Shown: positions 1 through 11,719, counted from the stretch's first letter. The stretch: 64,000 nucleotides of DNA from Silene latifolia (GCF_048544455.1 NC_133538.1:20407969-20471968); one strand, 5' to 3'. Program-made: numbers and translations. Notes: generated by a model not told the origin, from the sequence alone.

Positions 1-604
1 TCATAAGCAAATTATTTTACACAAATTGGTCATTAGACATCGGAAACTTGCAACCATTAAACATTGCACAAAAGCATTATTACCTGCTATTTCTCATATT
101 ATGACTCCACACTTATTTAACTATCATCACTATAGCTACCGTAGGACTTATAACTCATATAGGATCACCATCACCAACAACCTTATGCAAACACCAACAT
201 GATCACTTTTCATATTACCGCATACACTTCCACACTTTTCACGCATTTCTACTAAATAAAACCCTTTTACGTTTCTCATAAACATCGCATAAGCTCACTA
301 ATTCTACCAAACCTTCACCACACACAATCCAAATGCAACTATCATGCCCATACCAACTTTAACAAAGACTCAACCACGGATAGTTCCGACGCAGTCAACA
401 TACACATTACATACATACACACGGACTCCACATTCTCATACCCAGTGACTAGCTTAAGTACAATGAGGCCATGATTTTGAAATAAGGGCACCTACTCACC
501 CAAAACCTAGCATCAGCTGGGGCTCCCATTACACATACACCAGGTTCATTTTATTAGACTCGCTACGTTCATTAAGTTTATTTCTTACAGGTTCCAAAAT
601 CGTC
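1..604 (-). other. 5' internal leader of a minus-strand Ty3/gypsy element (element L)
   Basis: Noncoding stretch lying directly inside the PBS of the element whose 5' LTR is at 620-1914; the rest of the element is off the left edge. It has no long reading frame. At 543-559 it carries, on the minus strand, GTCTAATAAAATGAACC, a motif found at the same distance from the PBS in two other gypsy elements of this window (9135-9151 and 60308-60328). That supports a shared leader of the same lineage. Confidence 0.6.
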
Positions 605-616
605 GCTCTGATACCA
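605..616 (-). other. Primer-binding site, initiator-Met tRNA
   Basis: On the minus strand this reads TGGTATCAGAGC, the standard plant PBS complementary to the 3' end of initiator Met tRNA. It is three bases from the LTR end at 620. It fixes both the orientation (minus) and the identity of 620-1914 as a 5' LTR rather than a solo LTR. Confidence 0.9.
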
Positions 617-619
617 CTT

Positions 620-1914
620 TGTAACACCCCCATATCCAGAGAAGCCTTAACTAGGCCTTCCTTAGCATATAAGGGCATTACCATCTCGGTTGCCCGAGGA
701 CAGTAATAATCAAATGTCGATAAAAGAACTATTATGTTATATTACAAGTGATTCAAAACCAACAGACGATATAAAAGATACAACTCAATGGCTACTCGCT
801 ATTAATATCAAATCTCGTGAAGACTCATCCCTGCCCGGACTCCAGCTATCAACGACATCAACACCTGCTAAGACAGACTGCTCACCATAAGGGATCACGG
901 CAGACACATAAAACAACAAGACAACCACACAAGGTCAGTACTGAGATAAGACATGGCAATACCAACGACATCTAGTAATACAATACAACACAATCAGTCA
1001 CAAACACAATCACACCCACTCCAATCAATCTCCGTCACCGACTGTCCACTGGACCAGCCCTGCCAGTGGGGGACCGCAATCGTTCTCACCTAAGCCCCGC
1101 TCATCATACCGAGCGATAACCCTGTCCCATTAATGTGCACATCCCCTCCCGTGGCGGGTTCCACGGAGGGCGAAACTAGGGCGTGAAGCCACTCCCGCAA
1201 GTGACTCCACTCAGCCGAGAACGCATCTCGAGAACCATAGATAAATAATCACAATCAACAACCGCCACAATACGAATACAAAAATATACACAACCACAAT
1301 ACACCCACACGATACAACAACTGACATACTAGACCATCTATAGAAACTGAGTAGGCGAACCTACCTTTAAGGAACTGCAACCAATCCATGTCCACACACG
1401 CAACATCCAGCAACCAAGCAACACCTATATATATATATAACACAACCATCTATCACAACCAAGCAAACCCTAACTGCAAAGACAAGGATACGGATGATGA
1501 TGACGACATACCTACAAGGAGAAACCTGGCAAATGACCGCTACTCGACTCAAGCTATGCTCTCCTAAGGCACAAAGACCTTCAAAGGCTCCCATGGAGGT
1601 TATATGGTGAAGAGAAGGGAAAGATGCGACCTAAGGATCTGAAGAAATAAGGCGGAAATGATTGCGGATATAACAAAACGCGATTATAAACCCTCGCTGA
1701 AAACACGATACTCGATCGAGTGGCCCACCTACTCGATCGAGTGTCCCCTACTCGATCGAGTATTAAAGCTACTCGATCGAGTAGCCTCTACTCTATCGAG
1801 TACCACCCCTAACTCACAATATAAGATAACTTTGGTACGCACTTCTAAGGACTATTACCGCTTCCAAGGTCAGTCAACGCTGGTCAACGGGTCTCTAAAA
1901 TGGCGGGTATTACA
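620..1914 (-). repeat. 5' LTR of gypsy element L (minus strand)
   Basis: 1295 bp. On the minus strand it starts TGTAATACCCGCC and ends GGGGGTGTTACA, followed by the PBS. A block near 1130-1215 (around GTGCACATCCCCTCCC) is found inverted in the solo LTR at 16215-17611, so the two belong to one LTR family in opposite orientation. It is inserted in the 3' LTR of the Athila-like element A1, which resumes at 1915. The target duplication cannot be tested because the other end is outside the window. Confidence 0.85.
1710..1801. promoter_or_regulatory. Array of five palindromic ACTCGATCGAGT sites in the U3 of LTR L
   Basis: Four exact copies and one single-mismatch copy of the perfect 12-bp palindrome ACTCGATCGAGT start at 1710, 1731, 1750, 1771 and 1790. 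Spacing alternates 21, 19, 21, 19 bp, about two DNA turns. The array lies near the 5' end of the LTR (minus orientation), where enhancer sites sit in U3. Related but different motifs (CACTCGACCGAGTG type) occupy the same place in the other LTRs of this family here. Confidence 0.75.
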
Positions 1915-3485
1915 AAAGGAACCGAGTTGGTTGATGTCTTACGACTCATAGGAAGAGTTGGGTCCTGGAGCCGAATCGATTAGATTGTACAACACCTACA
2001 AGTCGATTTACTTTCCCCCTATTCAACTTCTATGCTTGGTCTAACAAGACTCGAGTTGGTTTATATCTTACAAGTCAAGTTGAGTAGATAAGAGATGGTT
2101 GTAAATGCAAGGATTCATAGGCTTAGCATTTCATCAAACATAACATGTGCATAGGTTGACAATACAACAAACAAGCAATTTAAATATGGAAACATATTAG
2201 ATTAAGCATGAATCATTCCCCATGTTTGATTCCCTTGATTACCCACTAATCCTAGCTAAAGAAACTACTCACTTATTATCATGGTAAACATGTCATTAAT
2301 GGTGTCAATCATCACAGCAAGTGTAAACATGATAAAAGAATGAGGAAATAAACAATAAAGAGTAAAGGGTAAAATAATTATACCAAACTTGAGATGATTC
2401 CAAATAATAAAGCAAAGAATAAAAGAAGAGAACTTGATTGATTGATGAAGATTTATCAATTCTCCAATAATAACCCAATTATCTTCAATTACCCAATAAT
2501 AAACTAGAATAATAAACTTGAACAATAATTAAGGAAAGATTAATGTGTAATTTGTGGAAAGATTAAAGAGTAATCTATTCTAATCTACTCCTAATCTAAT
2601 CTGAGAGGATTTGTTTCTAGCTAAGAGAGCTTGGTTTTGATTATTACAAATGGGGTATTTATAGTAGGGATTCATTAGGTTAAGCAAGGGTAAATAGTAA
2701 TTAACAATGCTAATTGTTGAGTAGCGAAATGCTCCTCTCAAAGAAAGATGCTAGTCTCCTTTTTGCTAGTCTTTCAAAAATATGCGCATCTTTCATGGAG
2801 AAAGAAGAAAACGAAAGTTGCTGTAAGGGAATCAGAGCGGCCAAGGGTTCGGGACGCTCGGATTGTTGGAGCAGAGGACGAGCGGATTCAAGCACGGGAC
2901 GCCCGGATAAAAAGAAGGGAAGACAAGCGGATTTGGAGGGTGGACGAGCGGATTCCTGTAGCAGACGAGCGGATTGGGTCTCGGGACGAGCGGATTGGCG
3001 GACAGCTTCTTTGTTTGACCTCGGATTGTAAAACGGACGTCATTTTCTCATCCGGACTCCTATTGGAGTGATTCAAAAGCCCAGATCACTTGTTTTTTCG
3101 ACGCCGTTCTATCTAGCATATTTTCAGAGCCAAAGGAGCAACTCTTGGTTTGGGTTTCGAGCAATTTCTTCTTGTAATGCCTTCCCTCTTCTCATTCTTA
3201 CTTTTAACCTTATGATCCTTCTATATACTCTTTATTCCTACATCCTTGGTCATCATTCTTGCCTCCTCTTCATACTAGTCCATCTAATATCGTCAAAAAG
3301 CTTCTAAAAATGCATGAGAGATGGGAATTTCCGCCTAATTGTCTTCTTTCCTACAAAACATACGAAATGCACTAGGAAAGCAAAATAAAAAGCACTTGAC
3401 GGATAAAATGGTTATGGAATGTTATAATAGTATGCAAAATAGGTTCAATTAAGGGACTAAATTTGCGCAAATAATGTTCACATCA
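1915..3485 (-). repeat. 3' LTR of Athila-like element A1 (truncated by insertion of L)
   Basis: Closely matches the LTRs at 19006-20684 and 28223-29993: the first conserved bases here align with about 19305 and the end is ...CACATCA as in the others. In minus orientation the LTR starts TGATGTG at 3485. The outer part is interrupted by the element L insertion at 1914/1915. A TATA-like TATAAATA lies at 2656-2663 (minus). Confidence 0.85.
2832..3000. promoter_or_regulatory. Cluster of GACGAGCGGATTC-type motifs in the A1 LTR
   Basis: About eight degenerate copies of GACGAGCGGATT or GACGCTCGGATT in under 200 bp. They are upstream (minus sense) of the TATA-like box at 2656-2663, as expected of a U3 enhancer array. 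The same motif recurs in the A2 LTRs and in the segment just upstream of ORF1 in A1 and A2. Confidence 0.75.
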
Positions 3486-4309
3486 AATATGCCCAAACCG
3501 AACCTTTACTCATCCTGAGTAAAGAGGTGACAAAAACTAGACCTTTATTTAAACTATCCTAATAACATAGCCGATGTGAGACAATTAGCGGGTCGCACTC
3601 CGCCCCTTTAACTCACAACAAGACAACCATGAGATAGGATGCCCTCTTGCAAGGCAAGGTGGGTCTTGCCAAAATGGCGACACATCCAATCATTAAAGCA
3701 CACAAAATCAAGTAATGGATGCATCTACAAAAGAATAGCCACTTTCCTCATCTAAGTGGCGGAAATTATCTACAAGGGAAGCAATTCAAGGGTACACACT
3801 CCTTCATAGATCCAATTTCTTCAAACTACTAAGCCTAGAAGCGTACCAATAAATCACCTCCAAGTTGTGTCAAGTTAGGGTACCTTTGTCCTCAATCGTT
3901 AAATGCTTTTGTCAAGAGTGGACTCCCTATGGTGATAGAAATACTAGAGGATCGCGGAATTCCCCTTCTTGCCTAGACAAGAAGAAGGGTCGTCCCCTCT
4001 CTACCATGCACAAAAATGGATACGATGGATAAAGGGATCGATAGTATTTGAGTTTCATTTGGGAGTTTGCTTTTGTTGTTGTTTTTCCCCCCCAATTTCT
4101 TGTGGTATTTGACATTTGAGAACACTTTCTTTTGCCATTTCTTTTGATTCTTGGTATTTCAATACTTGACAATTTTCAACTTTTGCATTTTTCTTTTGAA
4201 CATTTTCAAAGTCACCCCAATTAGTAACGAGGGTGCCTTATATTTGAAGCATAAGAGTTTTCATTTCTGTTACTCCTCTTTTCTTTTGATACATTTTGCA
4301 AACTTAAAC
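3486..4309 (-). other. 3' noncoding region of A1, distal part
   Basis: Aligns with 20685-21500 of element A2. In minus orientation it is the sequence just before the 3' LTR, ending in a G-rich stretch (GTTTGGGCATATT) next to the LTR start that may serve as the polypurine tract. No reading frame is supported. It is interrupted at 4310 by a nested element and resumes at 11720. Confidence 0.75.
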
Positions 4310-6485
4310 TGTAACACCCCCATTTATTCGGGAGCCTTTGGCTAGACATTCCCAAATAAATAAGACTATTACCATCTCGGTTTCCCGAGGTAGTAGATAC
4401 AAAGTCCAACTCACTAAAGTACTTTAAATAAAAACTTTAATGATTATATAAGTTTTACAATTTTAATCAACTAACTTAATATAAAATACAATACAACTCG
4501 CAGCGGAAATAAATAAAGTGACATAATTATTCTATGTGATCTAGACTTCAACTATGGTCCAAGTTTGGCTCTCATCCCAATGCTCCCAAGTCAGCTAATC
4601 TTTGGTACCTGTCAAATCTGCTCCCTATAAAACGGTTCACCGCAGGTGTTCACGAATACACAGTCAACCGCGAGAATGAGTAGGAATATAACTAAACAAC
4701 AGGGACATACAATTATCAATCCAATTCAATTTACTTTCATTGCACAACCCCCTGACAACGTGCTCCTTTCCTTTACTTAGCACAACTCCCTTAACAACGT
4801 GCTCACATTACTTTGGTACCCCTCCCTTAACAACGTACCGCAAAATGTAATAGTACCCCTCCCTCACAACGTACATATTACCATCACCCCAGTGTACAAA
4901 CTCCCTCAACAACGTACAACTGACTGTGACACAGCTTTTTATAATAACCACATTCCAATCAACGATAACAATTCAATTCACCTCATCAATATAACCGACA
5001 CAAATCAACATAAATCACCCTTCCAACAATTACGTTATTATCAACCAACATATACAATATGAATCTCCCCTCCAACAATTACGATTATATCAACCAACAC
5101 AATTCACATACGATCAATTCACTTTAACGTAAGTAATCCACCAAACCAAACATAGATAATTAAAAGTCGAGTTGAGTAGGATTATCCCTACCTGGCAAGC
5201 AAGCACTCCAATTACGCAATCCAATAATTAAAGCGAACAAATCCGATTATAAACTCTTCACAATTTCCGTCACCTATATAATAATAACAATTACAACAAT
5301 TATAATTACTAACTTTACTTATTTATTCATTTATTTATTCCTTTTATTTAATTATTCAAATTAATTATTTATTATAATTATTAAAGGTTTACGATAACTA
5401 AAAACCCGATTCAATTACGAACCCGACTCACCCGAACTAATTAAACAATTAAAACCCGTCACAACACAAACACACACCACCCTATACACGGATTATAAAC
5501 CGTGACCAACACCCCTCATAAAACCCACCAAACCCGACACCACAAGCCACCACGACCACTACCCAACCTACCTACCTCATCCCTACACCACGGACCATCC
5601 AACCATCCCCCAACCACCAGCTTAACCGCCACCAGCCACCCTCAAAAACACGCCCTAATCCACCCGACACCAACAACACTCACCTGACACCCCCATAGAA
5701 CCCGTCCCAAAACCACCACCTTCACCGCCACCTACAACCACTAATCAACTCTCCAATCTACCCTCGAAAAAAAAACCACCCAATACCACCCCAACCCAGA
5801 CCTCCTACAACTACTAAAAACCCCCTCGAAACAGCCTGCCCAAAACACGAGTCACTCCCCTGTTTTCCGTCACCACCGCACGAACCACCATCCCTGGCCA
5901 CCCCAACACCACCAATACAACCGCCCCCTGTCGACAACACCAACCACCTAAACCCCAGGTCAGGCCGTGTCCAATTAGTGGGTTAAATAACCACCCTAAA
6001 CCCACGACACCTAACTCAAAATCCCTTCTGAACAGCCGTCTTTCAACCGCCCAAAAAGCCACCCTAGCAAGGTCAACGACGGTCAACAATGGTCAGGTCA
6101 GAAACTTTGCAGTCCAAGGTTGCTATAGGTCCAATTCCCGAGTCCTATGGTGGTCTATATAAGTCATACTATCGATCTAAAGATGCTTGCATGAAAAGAA
6201 TATAAACCGCTTTAAGCTGAGTTAATTACCTCAAGTCGACCAATTGATTTTGTTAATTCTTCTTTCTTTCCGCCTCCTAAAGCTTCTTCTTTTATTTGTA
6301 ATTTATTTATCAGATTTAAGGTGGTATTTATAGTGTAGGATTTAGAGAATACGAGGCCAATTAGGAAACTATGTAACTTTCCTTATTCTAATTAGTATAG
6401 GAATTGTCCTTATAATTATATCGTTATTATTATCACATATTATTAACCTTACCATAACTAGGATTTCCTCATATAATATTTACTA

Positions 6486-6549
<64 letters not shown>

Positions 6550-6836
6550 ATTATAATTACCTTTATATATTATTATTAATTTCCGATACAAATCCCGATT
6601 ATACTCATACCAATTAAATAAGTTTCGGCCCATATAATAATAGCACACAGTCCAATACTCGATTACCAACTAAGCCCAAAGCACAAATATCAGCCAAATC
6701 CAACTCCCGACTTGAACTATTAATTTATTATTTAATTAACGTCTTACGTGTATTTACTATTAGAAATGTCATTTAATCAATTATTAAATTACATAAATTA
6801 TTCTTATAAATTATTATTAAAATACGGGGTATTACA
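4310..6836 (-). repeat. 3' LTR of element N
   Basis: 2527 bp, TGTAACACCCCC at the left end and GGGGTATTACA at the right end, so minus orientation starts TGTAATACCCC. Nearly collinear with 9216-11719. It contains an expanded trinucleotide tract (6487-6548) that is short and interrupted in its partner. Confidence 0.9.
6487..6548. repeat. (TTA)n microsatellite
   Basis: About 20 uninterrupted TTA/ATT units. The partner LTR at the equivalent position (about 11396-11440) has only a few broken units. The tract therefore expanded (or the partner contracted) after insertion, since the two LTRs are identical at integration. A translated Asn run across it is an artefact. Confidence 0.95.
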
Positions 6837-6874
6837 GTCTTCCCCCCGTTAAAATGAACTTCGTCCCGAAGTTC
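6837..6874 (-). promoter_or_regulatory. Polypurine tract and preceding hairpin of element N
   Basis: In minus orientation: a perfect 8-bp stem GAACTTCG / CGAAGTTC with a 3-nt loop (6856-6874), then a purine-rich tract AACGGGGGGAAGAC abutting the 3' LTR (6837-6850). The polypurine tract primes plus-strand DNA synthesis in LTR elements. The hairpin is not a textbook part, yet the same stem sits before the polypurine tract of the Tekay-like element at 56894-56913. Confidence 0.75.
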
Positions 6875-6988
6875 GCCCACAACTACCACCACACAACTAA
6901 GCATCATCCAACACCATCATCCATTTACGATTATCATCCATACAATTAGCATCACAAGGTATCACAACAACATTTCAAAACACTCGTA

Positions 6989-7033
6989 GTATTACATTCC
7001 TTCCCCCTAAAAATTAACTTCGACCTCGAAGTT
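6989..7033 (-). other. Duplicate hairpin + polypurine + TGTAATAC module inside element N
   Basis: In minus orientation: stem AACTTCGA / TCGAAGTT (7016-7033), a G-rich tract (about 6997-7010), then TGTAATAC (6989-6996), which is the family LTR start. This repeats the true 3' junction 155 bp further in. It looks like a vestigial or former LTR boundary left inside the element. Confidence 0.65.
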
Positions 7034-7305
7034 CGGAATATCAACCAAATGGAACAACCAAATCATTATTATAATATAAAACATGAAACACACATTGTAA
7101 TATAAAACAACTTTTATTTCCAACACTAATTAATGGTCAACTGAATACAAAAATATTTGATTTACTTCCGAGTAGCAAAACCACAACTTAAACTAACTTT
7201 AATTAAACTCTTGACGAATACATTGCCAAAATAAGTAATAAACTATCACAAAAGCTAAGCATAAATGTTTAGTTACTTTTCTTAATTCAAATGACCCTCC
7301 TAAGT

Positions 7306-7956
7306 CTATTCCCAAGACGAGTTGTGCTTCCTAGGTTTAGAATCAGGTGTATACTTTTGTTCAACAAAAATCACATCATCTTCCATCTCATAGTCTGAGG
7401 CTCTCTGCTGTCGAAGTTGAAGTCTATCATTATCATCATCATAAGGTCCAGTCCACATAATATCTACCACTTCCTCCTCCTCCTCATCATCGTCGCTAAT
7501 CTATATCACCTCACAAGCTTCACTCTCCTTTTCTCCAAGGAACATACATGACTCTCCCTCCTCATCACTACTCCCAATGGTATGATCAAATTGTTCAGGT
7601 CCAAGGTTGATGCTATGGTTATCAGCCCAACATACATATACTAGGTATCTTAATCTGTCTAAAACGAGATCATAGGTGAGATATGGAGGATAGATAGATC
7701 CATAATAATGACTATGATTCACATGCCTCTTATAGTTATCATACTCAGTCATGTAATCTTCTCTTGCTTTCCCTAAAGGTCCAGAGAAAGGTAAAGTGGT
7801 AACCAAAGTGTAGGCTCTAAGATGAGTGTCAGTTAGGTACTTTGAATTCACTAGAGCTCCATAAACATCTATTTGAGATTCCAAGGTTTTGCAATGTTCG
7901 TTCAAATATGAGTTTGGGTACATGAATAGGTCCTCTGGGTGTGAAAAAGGATTCAT
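7306..7956 (-). CDS. Unrecognised ORF of non-autonomous element N (one in-frame TAG)
   Basis: The only substantial reading frame in this element. It is open for 151 codons from an ATG at 7956 to a TAG at 7501-7503, then stays open in the same frame for 64 more codons to a TAG at 7306. The N-terminal part is rich in Tyr, His and Pro (for example NSYLNEHCKTLESQ and VNHSHYYGSIYPPYL). The C-terminal part, before and after the internal stop, is acidic with runs of Asp and Glu. I see no zinc knuckle, protease or RT motif and recognise no family. The persistence of the frame past one stop suggests it was coding until recently. It could be a remnant or novel gag-like protein, or a captured gene piece. 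Its position, internal to the PBS and upstream of the polypurine tract, fits an element-borne gene. Confidence 0.5.
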
Positions 7957-9200
7957 CCTAAGGAATACAAGGGAATCAAGTTAGGTTACGGAATTCATAT
8001 GCTAGTGTTTGTGCGATATAGGATGCATATGGTTACTAGATGTATGCTTGGTATGCATGGAAATGCTATAAACATGCCAACTACTGGTTTGGTATGACGG
8101 TCACTTAATCTAATGAGGTACTACCCACCCTTCCTTCACCATTGATTTATTATTCGTTCATTTTAATTTCTATCATTCATTTTAATTTCTATCAACATCA
8201 TCTAACTTAAACATAGAGGCATAATTGGCTTAGGGCAACACGTTCCGCAAATCACTAGACATATTATTCTACTCCACATAGTTGATAAAATCAAAATAGA
8301 GAAAGTAAATGAACCATGAGAAAAAGAATCAAGTCAAAAATTCAAAGGGTCAATTTATAATGCATTTTACAAGATACTTGGTCGAAACAGAAATTTTACA
8401 GCAACTCGTTAGAAACTTAGGTCAACTTGTAAAAATCACCATAAATTGCCAAACTATTTCCTTACAACGTGGCTTACCAATTTAGAAACATACATGAGTC
8501 TATTAAACAGTGGTGTTCGAATTATAACAAATAATTACGTAGTTTTTAAATGGCAAATTTTACAAAAACATGGTGCGAACACATCACTGTACAGGAATAT
8601 TTCGACTACTGTTCACTAAAATATTTATTTATCCTAAACTGTAAATTATTTGAAAATGAGACCAGTGGCATATGAAATCTAACTCATAAAGATTTTACTC
8701 ATAAAATTTGCAAACGATAATTTTAAACAGGTAGTAAATGGCAGCTAAAGCAATCAAGGGTAAAATTCCGGGAAATCGACTAAAACTACGTTCTTTACAA
8801 TTTTACACAATTCCCTTAATACTTCACATGTTAATCACACATGCCAACCTATTTATCTCATAATCACATGTATATATCAATGCTTAAAACCATATCAAAT
8901 CCCCTGTCCCTAAAGGCAAGGTTACGGCCCCGTAACCGCATTAATCAATGAAACAATATTCAAACAAGGCAACCAAAACTCTTAAGGTAAATAAACGGTT
9001 TTTCATTTTAGATTACCCTACACTCTCAAATATTCTCTCAAGGTTACCGGTTCAAAACTGAAAGGGCCGGAAGTTTGGTGTGAGGGGCCCTACTCATCCC
9101 AAGCCTTAAGTGGGCTCCTAACAGTTTCTACTCGGGTTCATTTTATTAGACACAACCTATATTCATTTATTGTTCATTAGTTAGGCCTGAGGATCGTTTT
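7957..9200 (-). other. 5' leader of element N, noncoding
   Basis: 1.2 kb between the PBS and the ORF, AT-rich, with no reading frame I can support. It carries the shared leader motif GTCTAATAAAATGAACC (minus) at 9135-9151, about 50 bp from the PBS. Confidence 0.6.
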
Positions 9201-9212
9201 GCTCTGATATCA
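9201..9212 (-). other. Primer-binding site of element N (initiator-Met type, one mismatch)
   Basis: On the minus strand TGATATCAGAGC, which differs from the canonical TGGTATCAGAGC by one base. Three bases separate it from the 5' LTR. Confidence 0.8.
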
Positions 9213-9215
9213 CTT

Positions 9216-11719
9216 TGTAACACCGCCATTTATTCGGGAGCCTTTGGCTAGACGTTCCCAAAAAAATAGGACTGTTACCATTTCGGTTTCCCGAGGTAGT
9301 AGATACAAAGTCCAACTCACCAAAGTACTTTAAATAAAAACTTTAATGATTACATAAGTTTTACAATTTTAATCAACTAACTTAATATAAAATACAATAC
9401 AACTCACAGCGGAAATAAATAAAGTGATATAATTATTCTATGTGATCTACACTTCAACTATGGTCCAAGTTTGGCCCTCATCCCAATGCTCCCAAGTCAG
9501 CTAATCTTTGGTACCTGTCAAATCTGCTTCCCATAAAACGGATCACCGCAGGTGTTCACGAATACACAGTCAACCGCGAGGTTGAGTAAGAATAAAAGTA
9601 AACAACAGGGACATACAATTATCAATCCAATTCAATTTACTTTCATTGCACAACCTCCTGACAACGTGCTCCTTTCCTTTACTTAGCACAACTCCCTTAA
9701 TAACATGCTCACATTACTTTGGTACCCCTCCCTTAACAACGTACCGCAAAATGTAATAGTACCCCTCCCTCACAACGTACATATTACCATCACCCGATGT
9801 ACAAACTCCTCAACAACGCATAACTCGATCAATCCGCACAACTTTTTATAATAACCACATTCCAATCAACGATAACAATTCAATTCACCTCATCAATATA
9901 ACCAACACAAATCAACATAAATCACCCTTCCAACCATTAGCTTATTATCAACCAACATATATAATATGAATCTCCCCTCCAACAATTACGATTATATCAA
10001 CCAACACAATTCACATACGATCAATTCACTTTAACGTAAGTACTCCACCATACCAAACATAGATAATTAAAAGTCGAGTTGAGTAGGATTATCCCTACCT
10101 GGCAAGCAAGCACTCTAATTACGCAATCCAATAATTAAAGCGAACAAATCAGATTATAAACTCTTCACAATTTCCGTCACCTATATAATAATAACAATTA
10201 CAACACTTATAATTACTAACTTTACTTATTTATTCTTTTATTTATTCCTTTTATTTAATTATTCAAATTAATTATTTATTATAATTATTAAAGGTTTATG
10301 ATAACTAAAAACCCGATTCAATTACGAACCCGACTCACCCGAACTAATTAAACAATTAAAACCCGTCACAACACAAACACACACCACCCTATACACGGTT
10401 TATAAACCGTGACCAACACCCCTCATAAAACCCACCAAACCCGACACCACAAGCCACCATGACCACCACCCAACCTACCTACCTCATCCCTACACCACGG
10501 ACCATCCCCCAACCACCAGCTTGACCGCCACCAGCGACCCTCAAAAACACGGCCTAATCCACCCGACACCAACAACACTCACCTGACACCCCCATAGAAC
10601 CCGTCCCAAAACCACCACCTAACACCACCTTCACCGCCACCTACAACCACTAATCAACTCACCAATCTACCCTCGAAAAAAACCACCCAATACTACCCCA
10701 ACCCAGACCTCCTACAACCACTAAAAACCCCCTCGAAACAGCCTGCCCAAAACACGAGTCACCCCCCTGTTTTCCGTTACCACCGCACGAACCACCATCC
10801 CTGGTCACCCCCAACACCACCAATACAACCGCCCCCTGTCTACAACACCAACCACCCAAACTCCAGGTCAGGCCGTGTCCAATTAGTGGGTTAAATAACC
10901 ACCCCAAACCCACGACACCTAACCCAAAATCCCTTCTGACCAGCCATCTTTCAACCACCCAGAAGCCACCCTAACAAGGTCAACGACGGTCAACAATGGT
11001 CAGGTCAGAAACTTTGCAGTCCAAGGTTGCTATAAGTCCAATTCCCGAGTCTTATGGTGGTCTTTATAAGTCATACTATCGATCTAAAGATGCTTGCATG
11101 AAAAGAATATAAACCGCTTTAAGCTGAGTTAATTACCTCAAGTCGACCAATTGATTTTGTTAATTATTCTTTCTTTCCGCCTCCTAAAGCTTCTTCTTTT
11201 TTTTGTAATTTATTTATCAGATTTAAGGTGGTATTTATAGTGTAAGATTTAGAGAATACGATGCCAATTAGGAAGCTATGTAACTTTCCTTATTCTAATT
11301 AGTATAGGAATTGTCCTTATAATTATATCATTATTATTATCACATATTATTAACCTTACCATAACTAGGATTTCCTCATATAATATTTACTAATTTATTA
11401 TTGTCATAACTTTATTATTTATTATTATTATAATTATAATTACCTTTATATATTATTGTTAATTTCCGATACAAATCCCGATTATACTCATACCAATTAA
11501 ATAAGTTTCGGCCCATATAATAATAGCACACAGTCCAATACTCGATTACCAACTAAGCCCAAAGCACAAATATCAGCCAAACCCAACTCCCGACTTGAAC
11601 TATTAATTTATTATTTAATTAACGTCTTACTTGTATTTACTATTAGAAATGTCATTTAATCAATTATTAAATTACATAAATTATTCTTATAAATTATTAT
11701 TAAAATACGGGGTATTACA
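9216..11719 (-). repeat. 5' LTR of element N
   Basis: 2504 bp, pair of 4310-6836; terminal TGTAACACC and GGTATTACA. It differs from its partner by scattered substitutions and small indels, most visibly at the trinucleotide tract. The insertion is therefore not brand new. Confidence 0.9.

Larger units (their letters stand above)
4310..11719 (-). mobile_element. Non-autonomous Ty3/gypsy-type LTR element (element N)
   Basis: Two similar LTRs (4310-6836 and 9216-11719, about 2.5 kb each) flank only 2.4 kb of internal DNA. That DNA has an initiator-Met PBS, a polypurine tract and one unrecognised ORF but no gag, protease, RT or integrase. It interrupts the A1 3' region: the A1 sequence left of 4310 and right of 11719 is continuous with 21480-21540 of A2. 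No convincing 5-bp target duplication is visible. LTR termini, PBS and the pre-PPT hairpin match the Tekay-like lineage also present at 53895-56977, a likely helper source (inference). Confidence 0.85.

Noticed and set aside
690-1951. Small ORFs in the LTR at 620-1914
   Set aside because: No family signal, not kept in the related solo LTR at 16215-17611, and crossing the palindromic array.
5502-6089. Pro/Thr-rich and Gly/Val/Trp-rich ORFs (also 10659-10958)
   Set aside because: They occur in both LTRs of element N in C- and G-biased stretches, with frames broken differently; low-complexity shadows.
6469-6669. ORF with a long Asn run
   Set aside because: It is a translation of the (TTA)n microsatellite inside an LTR.
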